From Kineococcus rubinsiae (GTDB lineage: Bacteria > Actinomycetota > Actinomycetes > Actinomycetales > Kineococcaceae): a DNA stretch of 64,000 bases. Below, one piece after another: positions 33,158 to 42,188 of this stretch (position 1 is the stretch's first letter; each line of letters opens with the position of its first letter). The DNA is taken from positions 248,001 to 312,000 of the forward strand of contig NZ_VWPY01000001.1 of assembly GCF_011839805.1 (NCBI RefSeq), given 5' to 3'. Made by a program: the position numbers and the translations under genes. The notes under the pieces were generated by a model that did no database searches, had not been told where the DNA came from, and was given only the letters and a program-made list of their open reading frames with translations.

Positions 33158-34369
33158 GTGTCCGAGCCCGTGCCCGCAGGAGCACCTCACCTGCCTCACA
33201 CCACCGTCGCCCCGGCACGGGGGTGGGGGTTCCGCGCCGACGTCGAGGGCCTGCGCGCCGTCGCCATCGTGTTCGTCCTCCTCTTCAACGCTCACGTCCC
33301 CCGGTGGGGCGGCGGGTACGCGGGCGTCGACGTCTTCTTCGTCATCTCCGGCTACCTCATCACCGGGCTGCTGGTGCGGGAGGTGGAGCGCACGGGCACG
33401 GTCTCGCTGGCGGACTTCTACGCCCGCCGGGCGCGCCGCATCCTCCCCAGCGCCTACCTCGTCCTGGTGGTGGTGCTCGCCGCCACCGCGCTCCTGGCGG
33501 GTTCTGCGGAACGGCGCGCCGTCGCCCACGACGTCGTGGCGGCCGCGCTGCAGGTGGCCAACCTGTGGTTCCTGTCCTTCGACACCACGACGGTGTCCCC
33601 CACGATCGCCGGCAGTCCGGTGCTGCACTACTGGTCCCTGGCCGTCGAGGAGCAGTTCTACCTGGTGTGGCCGCTGGTGGTGCTCGTCGTCGCGCGGGTC
33701 GCCGCCCGGCGCGGCCGCGGTGTGCGCCGCCCGCTCACCCTCGTCATCGGCGTCCTGTCCCTCGCGTCCGGCGTCCTGTACCTGGCGTGGTTCGGGCCGG
33801 CGTTCCAGGCCTCCTACTTCGCCAGCCCCGCCCGGGCGTGGCAGCTCGGCGCCGGCGCCGTCGTCGCCCTCGCGGAACCCGCGCTGCGTCGCCTGCAGGT
33901 CCGCGGGAGTTCCCGCCTCGCCGCGTCGCTGCTCGCCGTGGCCGGGGCGCTCGCCATCGTCGCGGTCCCGGCCGCGGACGGGATCGGGGTGTACGCCGCG
34001 GCCGCCGCGGCCACCGCGGGCGCTGCCGCGGTCATCGCCGCGGGCTCGGTGGGCGGCGGCGCGGGAACGGTCGTCGCACGGCTGCTGTCGCTGCGCCTCG
34101 TGCGCTTCGTCGGTCGCGTCTCGTTCACCTGGTACCTGTGGCACGTCCCGGTCGTCGTCCTCGCGGAGCGCCTGGGGGCCGAGAGCTGGCCGCTGCTCCT
34201 GGCCGCCGAGGCGGTGGCCCTGCTGCCGGCTCTGGCCACCACCCGCTGGGTCGAGGGACCCGCACGCGTCGCACCACGGCTGCGCTCCTCGCGGGCCGCG
34301 CTGTCCGCCGGGGCGGGCGGCGCGGTGCTCGTGGTCACCCTGGCTCTGCTGCAGACGACCTGGGACTGA
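33158..34369 (+). CDS. Acyltransferase family (OafA-type) membrane protein
   Basis: The 403-residue integral membrane protein has about ten helices and the acyltransferase-3 signature near residue 30: FRADVEGLRAVAIVFVLLFNAH (key RADVEGLRA and the catalytic His), then GGYAGVDVFFVISGYLITGLL and FYARRARRILPSAYLVL. SLAVEEQFYLVWPL marks the second conserved block. The C-terminal SGNH domain of long OafA proteins is missing. It would O-acylate a cell-surface sugar or lipid. GTG at 33158 follows GAAGGAG. Confidence 0.92.
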   Translation: MSEPVPAGAPHLPHTTVAPARGWGFRADVEGLRAVAIVFVLLFNAHVPRWGGGYAGVDVFFVISGYLITGLLVREVERTGTVSLADFYARRARRILPSAYLVLVVVLAATALLAGSAERRAVAHDVVAAALQVANLWFLSFDTTTVSPTIAGSPVLHYWSLAVEEQFYLVWPLVVLVVARVAARRGRGVRRPLTLVIGVLSLASGVLYLAWFGPAFQASYFASPARAWQLGAGAVVALAEPALRRLQVRGSSRLAASLLAVAGALAIVAVPAADGIGVYAAAAAATAGAAAVIAAGSVGGGAGTVVARLLSLRLVRFVGRVSFTWYLWHVPVVVLAERLGAESWPLLLAAEAVALLPALATTRWVEGPARVAPRLRSSRAALSAGAGGAVLVVTLALLQTTWD

Positions 34370-34559
34370 CGCCTCGCCCGTCGCCGAGGTCGTCGCGTCC
34401 TCCGACCGCGCCTCAGGCTGAGCAGGACGGGTGAGCTGCGGTTCCGACGGCCCTCCCGCGCGGTCGACGACGACCGGCGGTCGTCCTGGCAGTGGGATGA
34501 TCCGTCTGCGCGCCGCGCATCCCGGCCACCTCTCCCCGCCCCACCCTGGAGTTCCCCGC

Positions 34560-35513
34560 ATGCGCGCTGCCGTCGTCTACAACCCCGTCAAGATCGACCT
34601 CGACGCCGTCCGCGCCGTCGTCGAGCGCGAGGAGGCCGCCGCCGGCTGGGAACCGACCCTCTGGTTCGAGACCTCCCGCGAGGATCCCGGTCGTGGGCCC
34701 ACCCTGGAGGCCGTCGAGGCCGGGGTCGACCTGGTCATCGCCGCCGGCGGGGACGGCACCGTCCGCCTCGTGGCCGAGACCCTCGCCGAGCACGGCACCA
34801 CCCTGGCCCTGCTGCCCTCCGGCACGGGCAACCTCCTCGCGCGCAACATGGACCTCACCCTCGACGACGTCGAGCACTCCCTGCACACCGCCTTCAACGG
34901 CCGCAACCGGCCCATCGACCTCGGGCACATCGAGATCCGCCGCACCGACGGCACCGTCGACGAGCACTCCTTCCTCGTCATGGCCGGTCTCGGCATCGAC
35001 GCGGAGATGCTCGCGGCGACCGACGAGGAGCTCAAGGCCAAGGTGGGCTGGCTGGCCTACGTCAAGGCGATCGCGACGGCCCTGCGGGCCACCAACACCT
35101 CCCGCCTGCAGTACCGCCTCGATGACGGCCCGCTGAAGCGGCTGCGCGCCCACACCGTCATCGTCGGCAACTGCGGGACGCTCACCGGCAACATCCTGCT
35201 GCTGCCCGACGCGGCCCTGGACGACGGGCTCTTCGACGTGCTCCTGCTGAGCCCCGAGGGGATCGGCCACTGGCTGCAGATCCTGGGCAAGGTCTTCATC
35301 GAGAACGGGATCATCCGGCGCACCCCGCTGAAGCACCTCGTGGGCCGGCGCCACGTCGAGGCGCTGAACTACGTCACCGCGCAGACGGTGAGCGTCACCC
35401 TCGCCGAGGCGCAGCAGATCGAGCTCGACGGTGACCACCTCGGCCGGGCGACCGGGTTCCGCACCCGGGTGCGGCCGGGCGCCATCACCATCCGGGTCCC
35501 GGCCGACTCCTGA
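34560..35513 (+). CDS. Diacylglycerol/sphingosine kinase-family lipid kinase
   Basis: The 317-residue protein has the DAGK catalytic motif AAGGDGTVRLVAETL at about 62-76 and PSGTGNLLARNMDL at about 85-98. A second domain with MAGLGIDAEML and GNCGTLTGNILLLPDA follows. Such enzymes phosphorylate diacylglycerol or related lipids at the membrane. ATG at 34560 is chosen over upstream frames because the preceding 43 residues are low complexity. A terminator overlaps its stop. Confidence 0.93.
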   Translation: MRAAVVYNPVKIDLDAVRAVVEREEAAAGWEPTLWFETSREDPGRGPTLEAVEAGVDLVIAAGGDGTVRLVAETLAEHGTTLALLPSGTGNLLARNMDLTLDDVEHSLHTAFNGRNRPIDLGHIEIRRTDGTVDEHSFLVMAGLGIDAEMLAATDEELKAKVGWLAYVKAIATALRATNTSRLQYRLDDGPLKRLRAHTVIVGNCGTLTGNILLLPDAALDDGLFDVLLLSPEGIGHWLQILGKVFIENGIIRRTPLKHLVGRRHVEALNYVTAQTVSVTLAEAQQIELDGDHLGRATGFRTRVRPGAITIRVPADS

Positions 35514-35775
35514 CCCGCCGCTCCTCCGGCGGGTCGAGAACCTGCTGCTCGAGGGCCCCGCGGACGAGGGTCCGTTGCGCCGTTCGGGTGACCTCGTCGA
35601 GGCTCACGGTCGCCGGAGCGCCTCGCGCCGGTGCCGGAGGGGCCCCTCCCCCTCCGGCGGACGGCACGGCGTGAACCGCCTCCAGGAGGTGACGGCCCGA
35701 GCCGGGGCGAGCGGCGAGGGGTGCGCCCCGCGGGGACGCATCGTCCTCCGGGACTCGTTGCCCCGCAGCGCTCAT
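35485..35775 (-). CDS. Possible small protein, low confidence
   Basis: A 96-residue leftward frame from ATG 35775 reads MSAAGQRVPEDDASPRGA and ends with a helix-like VSLDEVTRTAQRTLVRGALE. It overlaps the end of the lipid kinase by 29 bases on the other strand. Third-position GC is lower than in neighbouring genes and no ribosome site is clear, so it may be noncoding. Confidence 0.2.
   Translation of the reverse strand: MSAAGQRVPEDDASPRGAPLAARPGSGRHLLEAVHAVPSAGGGGAPPAPARGAPATVSLDEVTRTAQRTLVRGALEQQVLDPPEERRVRSRPGPGW
35512..35535 (+). terminator. Terminator overlapping the lipid kinase stop
   Basis: A nine-base perfect stem GACCCGCCG (35512-35520) with CGGCGGGTC (35527-35535) and a six-base loop starts within the stop codon. 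Confidence 0.65.
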
Positions 35776-36042
35776 CGGGCACCCCACCCGCGTCGACGAG
35801 TAGCAGGGGAGTTCGAGGGGCACCGCGCGGACGTCCCCGACGGCGCGGGAACCCTTGCGGCTCGGCGCGATACGCGCCGCTCCTGGAGCGGTACACCGGG
35901 CCGCACGACGGGAGTTCCCACGGTCGGCGGGCCTCCCACCGGCGGGCGCACCGGGGAGCGGGGGTGCTGCGCACTGTCCGGGGCACCCCGTCAGGACTAC
36001 TGTCCGCGGGCACCTCACTCCCGACCGCGAAGAAGGTTCCAC
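35536..36042. other. 507-bp stretch with no confident gene
   Basis: Apart from the weak leftward frame above, nothing supportable was found. The right end holds the upstream region of the small DUF6131-like gene. Composition is GC-rich but without the strong codon periodicity of the flanking genes. Confidence 0.4.
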
Positions 36043-36189
36043 GTGATCACCCTCGGCGTCATCCTCCTGATCCTCGCCCTGCTCGTCCCCGCGCTGAAGG
36101 TGCTGCTGTGGGTGGGCGTCGTCCTGCTCATCGTCGGCCTGGTGCTGAACCTGGTGCCGATCGGCGGCAAGCGCCGCCGCTACTACTGA
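36043..36189 (+). CDS. DUF6131-like small membrane protein
   Basis: This 48-residue protein is nearly all hydrophobic: VITLGVILLILALLVPALKV and LLWVGVVLLIVGLVLNLVPI form two membrane segments, ending in GGKRRRYY. It matches the short two-helix proteins annotated as DUF6131 in actinobacteria. GTG at 36043 follows AGAAGG at eight bases. The role is unknown; it is probably a stress-induced envelope peptide. Confidence 0.75.
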   Translation: MITLGVILLILALLVPALKVLLWVGVVLLIVGLVLNLVPIGGKRRRYY

Positions 36190-36204
36190 GCGAGAACCCC
36201 TGCG

Positions 36205-36233
36205 GCGCCCCGCGGCTCAGGCCGCCGGGGCGC
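36205..36233 (+). terminator. Terminator after the small membrane protein
   Basis: Stem GCGCCCCG (36205-36212) with CGGGGCGC (36226-36233), extended by an inner CGGC/GCCG pairing around TCAG, begins 16 bases after the stop. Confidence 0.65.
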
Positions 36234-36298
36234 TGCGGTCTTCGGAACGACTCCACGAGAACCCGGGCCGAGGCCCCGGCCGGTGGCAGGGGCAGTTC

Positions 36299-37154
36299 TC
36301 AGGCCGGGGCGGCGCTGCCCACCCTGACGACGGCCGGTCCCTCCGCAGAACCGACCACCTCCGCCAGCCGGGCCTCGTCCGCGGAACCCGGCGCCGCGGT
36401 CAGGAACAGCGCCGCCAGGTCGTCACCGGGGACGGCGAGCAGGTTCCCGACGAGCGTGACGGCCTCCCCGTCGTCGCGGGTGAACGTCGCGCTGCTCTCG
36501 TAGGCCCCCACGGGACGCGGGGTGCGCCACGCGGCGTCGAACCGCGGGCTCCGGGTGCGCAGCTCGTCCACGAGCTCGGCGAGCGGGGCGTCGGTGGGGT
36601 AGCGCAGCCGCGCACCCCTCAGCTGGGCGACGAGCACCGCCTCGTGCTCGGTCGCGTCGGCCGCGACCTGCTGGAAGGCGGCGAACGGGTCGCAGAACGT
36701 GCGCCAGGCGACGTTCCACTGCCAGCGCTCCCCGGTGAGGTTCCAGTGCCCGAGCGCCAGGAACGCGCTGTTGACCGCGACGAGGTTCATCGCCGCGTCG
36801 GAGACGAACATCGGGGTGTCCGCGAACCGCTCGAGCAGCCGCGTGGCACCCCGGGCCGAGGTCGGTCGGCACCTGCCCCTGCGCGGCCGCGTACCCGGCC
36901 AGGCCGCACAGCCGCTCGTAGTCCGCCCGCCCGACCCGCAGGGCCCGGGCGAGGGCGTCGACCACCGCGGCCGACGGGTGGCTGCGCCCCTGCTCCAGCC
37001 GGCGGACGTAGTCCGCGGACATCCCCGCGAGCTCGCCGAGCTCCTCGCGCCGCAGGCCGCGCACGCGCCGGCCACCCTCCGCCAGCCCGACGGTCCGGGG
37101 CGCCGTCGCCTCCCGCAGGTGACGCACCGCGGCCCCGAACTCGTGACGCTCCAC
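36299..37154 (-). pseudogene. MmyB-type HTH regulator split by a frameshift
   Basis: From ATG 37154 one frame encodes the HTH (RRVRGLRREELGELAGMSADYVRRLEQGRSHPS, key RREELGELAGMSADYVRRLEQ) up to GYAAAQGQVPTDLGPG. The ligand-binding MmyB half continues in the next frame: ATRLLERFADTPMFVSDAAMNLVAVN to the stop at 36299. A single extra base near 36848 accounts for the shift, because removing it gives LGPGATRLLERF. Natural inactivation or a sequencing error are both possible. It is divergent from the quinone-reductase-like gene, which it probably controlled. Confidence 0.85.
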
Positions 37155-37378
37155 GGCGCCAGTGTGCCCGGGCCCGGCAGCGGCGGGAGGCGTCCCCGGC
37201 GGCGGGTGCCCCGGACGGCGGACCGGCGGTCCTCAGGGTGGGCCGGTCTGGCCCAGGTTCAGAGCGCCGCGACCTGCCACGGTGACGCCGTCGCACCGCG
37301 CAGGACCGGGTGATCACCCGTGACCCGTCCCGCGGAGGCGACGTCCCACGACCACCCCGCGACAGGAGCAGTCCAGCG

Positions 37379-38311
37379 ATGAAGGCAGTCCGTTTCCACG
37401 AGGTCGGCGGCCCCGAGGTCCTGCGGGAGGAGGAGGTCCCCGTGCCCACCCCGTCGGCCGGGCAGGTGCGGGTCCGGGTGGCGGCCTCGGCCTACAACGC
37501 CGCCGACAACGGCATGCGCGGCGGGTTCCTGCCGATCCCGGTCGTCCTCCCGCACGTGCCCGGCTACGACGTCTCCGGCACGGTCGACGCGCTCGGGGAG
37601 GGCGTGGAGGGCCTCGCGGTCGGGGACGAAGTGATCGGGTTCCTGCCCATGGAGCGCGACGGCGGCGCCGCGGAGCACGTCGTCGCGCCCGCCGGGGCGC
37701 TGGTCGCGGCCCCGACGAGCATCCCCCTCACCGACGCGGCCGCCCTGCCGTCGGTGGCGCTGACGGCGTGGCAGGCCCTCTTCGACGACGGAGGCCTGCA
37801 GGCGGGTCAGCGGGTACTGATCGTCGGGGCCGGCGGGGTCGTCGGCAAGTACGCCGTCGCGCTGGCGGAGCGCGCGGGCGTGCACGTCGTGGCGACCGCG
37901 AGCCCGCGCAGCGCCGACGCCGTCCGGGCCGCCGGCGCGGACGAGGTCGTCGACCACACCCGCGACGACCTGCTCGACGTCGTCGGGGAGCAGGTGGACG
38001 TGCTGCTCAACCTCGCGCCCCTCGAGCCGGAGCGCTTCACCGCGCTCGTGTCCCTGGTGCGCGACGGCGGCGCGGTCGTCAGCACCACCGCCTTCATCCC
38101 CACGCCGGGCGACGAGGCGCGCGGCGTCCGCGCGGCGACCGTCTTCGTCCGGCCCCAGCGCGAGCGCCTCGCCGAGCTCGTGTCCCTGGTGGACGCCGGG
38201 GCGCTGCACGTCGAGGTCACCCGCCGCATCCCGCTGGCCGGCCTGCCCGCCCTGCACGCGGAGGCGGCCGCCGGCCGCATCGCCGGGAAGGTCGTCGTCC
38301 TGGCCGGGTGA
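37379..38311 (+). CDS. NADP-dependent zinc-free MDR oxidoreductase
   Basis: The 310-residue protein starts MKAVRFHEVGGPEVLREEEV, has VPGYDVSGTV and the nucleotide loop VLIVGAGGVVGKYAVALA near residue 145, and lacks structural zinc Cys residues. It is like quinone or enone reductases. ATG at 37379 lies after ACAGGAGC. Two MmyB-type HTH genes flank it, one divergent and broken, one convergent. Confidence 0.9.
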   Translation: MKAVRFHEVGGPEVLREEEVPVPTPSAGQVRVRVAASAYNAADNGMRGGFLPIPVVLPHVPGYDVSGTVDALGEGVEGLAVGDEVIGFLPMERDGGAAEHVVAPAGALVAAPTSIPLTDAAALPSVALTAWQALFDDGGLQAGQRVLIVGAGGVVGKYAVALAERAGVHVVATASPRSADAVRAAGADEVVDHTRDDLLDVVGEQVDVLLNLAPLEPERFTALVSLVRDGGAVVSTTAFIPTPGDEARGVRAATVFVRPQRERLAELVSLVDAGALHVEVTRRIPLAGLPALHAEAAAGRIAGKVVVLAG

Positions 38312-38366
38312 GCGGCGGGTCAGCCTCCGGCGGCGGACCGCGGCCGGGGGCCGACCCGCGGCGGCG

Positions 38367-39323
38367 TCACCGGTCCGGGTGCGCCGTCGGGGTGGCGCGG
38401 GAGGACCGCGTCAGCGTCCCGTCGAGCGCGAGCGGACCGTCCGGCGGCGTGGCGGCGAGCTCGGTCGCGGCCCAGGAGGCCAGCAGCCCCAGGCGCTCCG
38501 CGGTGGGGCTGGCGGGCTCGGCGGTGTAGACGGTCAGGACGAGCCCCGGTTCGGCGACCACGTCCGTGGACTCGTAGGCGAGCTCGAGGTCCCCGACGGC
38601 GGTGTGGTGGAACGTCTTCGTCCCCGTGCCGTGGTGGCGCACGTCGTGGGAGGCCCAGAGCCGGCGGAACTCCTCGCTGCGGGTCGAGAGCTCGCCCACG
38701 AGGTCGTGCATCTCCTTGTCGGCGGGGTCGCGGCCCGCGGTGGTGCGCAGGATGGCCACGCAGATGGCGGCCGCCGTGTCCCAGTGCGGGTAGAACCGGC
38801 GCCCGTCGCGGTCCAGGAACGTGTAGCGGGCGAAGTTGGGCGGGCCCCCGGCCGGGGCGGCGTGCGGGGACTCGTACACCGAGGAGTGCATGGCCCGGCC
38901 CAGGCCGTTGGCGGCCAGCAGGTCCATCCGCCCGTTGACGACGATCGCCGGGGCGGTGATGGCGTCCAGGGTCCACTGCAGGCTCGGGCGCGGGACCCAG
39001 GAGGCGGTGGGACGCCGGCGCGGCCGGGCCAGGGCGCTGGTGCCCTCCGCGGCCTGCGCGAGGGCGAACAGGTGGGCGCGCTCCGCCTCGTCGAGCTGCA
39101 GCGCGCGGGCCAGGCCCTCCAGCACCGAGGCCGAGACCCCGCCCAGCGCACCGCGTTCGAGCTTCGCGTAGTACTCCACGCTCACCCCGGCGAGCGAGGC
39201 GACCTCCGCCCGGCGCAGCCCGGGGACCCGCCGCGGCCCGCCCTCCGGCAGCCCCGCCTGCGCCGCGCTGACCTTGGCGCGGCGGGTGACGAGGAAGTCG
39301 CGGACCTCGGCGCGGTTGTCCAT
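38367..39323 (-). CDS. MmyB-type helix-turn-helix regulator
   Basis: The 318-residue protein has an N-terminal XRE-like HTH: RRVPGLRRAEVASLAGVSVEYYAKLERG (residues about 28-55). A MmyB ligand-binding domain follows: WVPRPSLQWTLDAITAPAIVVNGRMDLLAANGLGRAM onward, ending with YTAEPASPTAERLGLLASWA. MmyB-domain regulators respond to fatty-acid-like ligands. They usually control a nearby reductase gene, here the MDR oxidoreductase or the divergent flavoenzyme gene at 39418. Confidence 0.92.
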   Translation of the reverse strand: MDNRAEVRDFLVTRRAKVSAAQAGLPEGGPRRVPGLRRAEVASLAGVSVEYYAKLERGALGGVSASVLEGLARALQLDEAERAHLFALAQAAEGTSALARPRRRPTASWVPRPSLQWTLDAITAPAIVVNGRMDLLAANGLGRAMHSSVYESPHAAPAGGPPNFARYTFLDRDGRRFYPHWDTAAAICVAILRTTAGRDPADKEMHDLVGELSTRSEEFRRLWASHDVRHHGTGTKTFHHTAVGDLELAYESTDVVAEPGLVLTVYTAEPASPTAERLGLLASWAATELAATPPDGPLALDGTLTRSSRATPTAHPDR

Positions 39324-39417
39324 GCTGCGACGGTAGGCGCCGGTCCGGGCCCCGGCGAGTCCCTGCGCAGGGGTGTACCGGTGGGGCACCCCTCGCGGCG
39401 CAGGGGACGATGACGCC

Positions 39418-40587
39418 ATGACCAGCACCCGTCACGTCGTCGTGGGTGCGGGGCTCGCCGGCTCGGCCGCGGCGCACAGCCTCGCGCGGCGCGGGCACGA
39501 GGTGACCGTCCTGGAGCGCACCCGGCCCGCCGCCCCGGACGGCAGCTCGCACGGCTCCGCGCGCATCTTCCGCTACGCCTACCGCGACCGCTTCTGGACC
39601 GACCTGGTCGTCCGCGCGAAGGACGGCTTCGACGAGCTGGAACGCCTCAGCGGCCGGCGCCTCGTCACCCCGACGGGGTCGCTGGACCACGGCGCCACCC
39701 GGGACCCGGTGGCCCTGGCCGCGGTGCTGGCCGCGTGCGGCGTCGAGCACGAGCTCCTCGGGCGCGCCGCCGCGCAGCAGCGCTGGCCGGGGATCGCCGT
39801 CGAGACCGACGTGCTCTGGCACCCGGGCGCCGGGGTGGTCGACGCCGAGAGCACCGTGACCGCGCAGCTCGAGCTCGCCGCGCGGCACGGGGCGCAGGTC
39901 CTCCCCGGCTGGGACGTCGAGCGCGTGGTCGCGACGGCGACGGGGTACCGGCTCACGAGCACCGACGGCCGGGTGCTCGACGCCGAGCGGGTCGTGGTCG
40001 CCGCCGGCGGCTGGCTGCCCGGCCTGCTCGGGCGCCTGCCCCTGCCGGCGGGCTTCCTCGACCGGGTCCCGCCCCTGCGCGTCACCCAGGAGCAGACCTT
40101 CCACTTCCCCTACCGCGAGCCGGTCGCCGACGGCCGGGGCTGGCCGACGACGATCCACGGCGACGACGGCGTCGACCACTACACCCTGCCCGGCGGTCGC
40201 GACGCGGGCTTCCGCGGCCAGAAGGTCGCCGAGTTCGCCGCGGGCCGCCCGCTGCGCTCGGCCGCCGCGCAGGACGGCGTCGTCGACCCGGCGAACCGCG
40301 CGCGCGTCACCGCCCACGTCGAGCGGTACCTGCCCGGGCTCGTCCCGGAGCCCTACGCCGAGTCGACGTGCCTGTTCACCAGCACGCCCACCGAGGACTT
40401 CCTGATCGACCGCGTCGACGGGATCACCCTGCTGTCGCCGTGCTCGGGTCACGGGGCGAAGTTCGCCCCCGTGCTCGGCGAGCTGGCGGCCGACGTCGTC
40501 ACCGGTTCCGGCGGCCCCGCCCGGTTCACGGTCGCGGGCCTCGCGGCGGCCGGGGCGGCGAGCCGCTCCGCACCCTCCAGCGCCTGA
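39418..40587 (+). CDS. FAD-dependent amine oxidase (SolA/MSOX-like)
   Basis: The 389-residue protein has an N-terminal FAD motif VVVGAGLAGSAAAHSLARRG (residues 7-26) and a sarcosine/N-methyltryptophan-oxidase-type sequence: DGSSHGSARIFRYAYRD, VVAAGGWLPGLL, and the C-terminal LLSPCSGHGAKFAPVLGELAAD with the Cys that covalently holds FAD in this family (SPCSGHG). It would oxidise an N-methyl or secondary amine to release aldehyde and peroxide. It is divergent from the MmyB regulator and ends at a hairpin before the nitrogen-starvation operon. Confidence 0.88.
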   Translation: MTSTRHVVVGAGLAGSAAAHSLARRGHEVTVLERTRPAAPDGSSHGSARIFRYAYRDRFWTDLVVRAKDGFDELERLSGRRLVTPTGSLDHGATRDPVALAAVLAACGVEHELLGRAAAQQRWPGIAVETDVLWHPGAGVVDAESTVTAQLELAARHGAQVLPGWDVERVVATATGYRLTSTDGRVLDAERVVVAAGGWLPGLLGRLPLPAGFLDRVPPLRVTQEQTFHFPYREPVADGRGWPTTIHGDDGVDHYTLPGGRDAGFRGQKVAEFAAGRPLRSAAAQDGVVDPANRARVTAHVERYLPGLVPEPYAESTCLFTSTPTEDFLIDRVDGITLLSPCSGHGAKFAPVLGELAADVVTGSGGPARFTVAGLAAAGAASRSAPSSA

Positions 40588-40595
40588 CCCGGGCG

Positions 40596-40636
40596 ACCCT
40601 CCGCGGAGGACGGACGTACCGGCCGCCGCGGAGGGT
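40596..40636 (+). terminator. Terminator between flavoenzyme and nit operon
   Basis: An 11-bp perfect stem (ACCCTCCGCGG at 40596-40606 with 40626-40636) and a 19-base loop starts nine bases after the flavoenzyme stop. It separates that gene from the following operon. Confidence 0.65.
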
Positions 40637-40685
40637 GTGAGGCGCACGAAACCCAGACTTGATCCGGTGGTGACCAGCCGGAAAC
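40637..40685 (+). promoter_or_regulatory. Two GlnR-box-like sites before the nit operon
   Basis: GTGAG-N6-GAAAC at 40637-40652 and GTGAC-N6-GAAAC at 40670-40685 match the actinobacterial GlnR half-site pattern GTnAC-N6-GAAAC, the second exactly and the first with one change. They are 17 bases apart, so their starts lie about three helical turns (33 bases) apart and would be on the same DNA face. They end 23 bases before the first gene start. Confidence 0.65.
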
Positions 40686-40708
40686 AGTTCCTGCGTTGAC
40701 TGCTCGTC

Positions 40709-41605
40709 GTGACCCCGTCCCGGACGCACGACGCGCACCGCCACCTCGGCCGGCTGCCCGCGTACCCGTTCTACGGCGGCCCGCCCGTGAACCCCGACAC
40801 CACGGCGCGCGAGGAGATCGCGGACCTGCTCGCGGACCTCGACGCCGAGGGCACCGAGCGGGCCCTGCTGCTGCCGAACTACGGCGTCCCCGTCGCGGAG
40901 GCCTCCTTCGCCCTCAACGACCTCGTCCTGGAGACCACGGCGAAGGACGACCGGTTCGTGTGCGGGTTGTGGACGTCGCCGCGGGCGCAGGACGCGGCCC
41001 TCACCGACGCCGCCCTGGCCCTGGCCGGCGAGGCCGGTGTCGTCGCCCTGAAGACGAGCTTCCTGCTGGGCGGTGGCGTCGACGACCCCACCTCGCAGCC
41101 GCAGCTGGAGAGGATCTTCGCCACGGCCCGCGACCGGGACCTCGTCGTCCACGTCCACACCTCCCCCGGCGCGGCCTCGGACATCGACGAGGTCGGCAAG
41201 CTCGTCGAGCGCTACGGCGACGACGTCCGCATCCACCTCGTCCACCTCGGCGGCGGGATGAGCGCGCACATCAAGCTCATCAGCGGCCGGTTCTTCGACT
41301 GGATCGAGGCCGGCAAGAAGGTCTACACCGACACGAGCTGGGCCATCGGGTTCGCCCCCCGCTGGCTGGCCCGCGAGGTCGAGCGGCGTGGGATGGGCGC
41401 CGACCGCGTCCTGTTCGCCAGCGACGAGCCCTGGGGCGACCACGCGGGCGAGCTCGCCCGCCTGCAGGCCGCCGCCGGGGACGGCGAGCTCGCGCGGATG
41501 TTCCTGCGCGACAACTTCTCCACCCTGTACTCCCGTCCACCCCGCGCGACGGGCGGCACCACCGGAACGACCGCAGCAGCGACAACCCCGAGGAGCTCGA
41601 CGTGA
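40709..41605 (+). CDS. Amidohydrolase (TIM-barrel metal hydrolase), first gene of nit operon
   Basis: The 298-residue protein has the amidohydrolase-2 layout: HDAHRHLG (HxH metal pair), VHVHTSPGAASDIDE, RIHLVHLGGGMSAH and the metal Asp in LFASDEPWGDHAGEL. These enzymes hydrolyse or decarboxylate small ring or acid substrates. It ends in a short low-complexity tail. GTG at 40709 is the only suitable start after the GlnR-like sites. Its stop overlaps the next gene by four bases, so it belongs to the operon, and its hydrolytic role may open a nitrogen-containing ring. Confidence 0.82.
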   Translation: MTPSRTHDAHRHLGRLPAYPFYGGPPVNPDTTAREEIADLLADLDAEGTERALLLPNYGVPVAEASFALNDLVLETTAKDDRFVCGLWTSPRAQDAALTDAALALAGEAGVVALKTSFLLGGGVDDPTSQPQLERIFATARDRDLVVHVHTSPGAASDIDEVGKLVERYGDDVRIHLVHLGGGMSAHIKLISGRFFDWIEAGKKVYTDTSWAIGFAPRWLAREVERRGMGADRVLFASDEPWGDHAGELARLQAAAGDGELARMFLRDNFSTLYSRPPRATGGTTGTTAAATTPRSST

Positions 41606-42156
41606 CCCAGACCACCACCTCCCCCGCGACCACCACCGAGGTCGACGCGCTCATCGCGGCGAACATCGCCGCGTCCCTCGCGGAGATCCCGCACCCCAGC
41701 CAGCCCAAGGGCACGAACATCTACGGCACGACCAAGGTGTTCCCCGACTACCAGGCCGAGGGCGGGGAGACCTACTTCACCCTCGTGCACGGCATCGCCC
41801 ACGAGTCCTCGGTCAGCTTCGTCGCCGTCCTGCAGGCCACCCGCGCCCTGCGCAAGGGGTTCGACTCGGCCATCTACTTCTACGGGCCCGGGTCGATGAA
41901 CTGCATCGCCACCCGCGGGTTCCCCACCGTCGGCGACTCGGGGTTCCCCGGCGAGCAGAACATCAACGGCGCCCTGGAGACGTTCATCGCCGAGGGCGGG
42001 ACGGTGTACTGCTGCCGCTTCGGCCTGGCGCTGCACGGCAACCGCGAGGAGGACCTCATCGCCGGCGTGATCCCGTGCCACCCGCTCGACGTCCAGGACG
42101 CCGTCATCCACTACGCGCGCAAGGGCGCGATCATCAACTCCACCTACATGGTCTGA
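41602..42156 (+). CDS. MSMEG_0572/Sll0783-family nitrogen-starvation protein
   Basis: The 184-residue protein has the family signature: IPHPSQPKGTNIYGTTKVFPDY, ETYFTLVHGIAHESSVSFVAVLQATR, YGPGSMNC (a Cys), GFPGEQNINGALETFI and GGTVYCCRFGLALHG, ending at ARKGAIINSTYMV. Its counterparts are annotated as induced by nitrogen starvation in M. smegmatis and Synechocystis. The chemistry is unknown; the fold may be DsrE/F-like. GTG at 41602 overlaps the previous stop and has GAGGAGCT upstream. Confidence 0.9.
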   Translation: MTQTTTSPATTTEVDALIAANIAASLAEIPHPSQPKGTNIYGTTKVFPDYQAEGGETYFTLVHGIAHESSVSFVAVLQATRALRKGFDSAIYFYGPGSMNCIATRGFPTVGDSGFPGEQNINGALETFIAEGGTVYCCRFGLALHGNREEDLIAGVIPCHPLDVQDAVIHYARKGAIINSTYMV

Positions 42157-42188
42157 GGAGGGGGACGGACGAGGACGGGGAGGAACCC

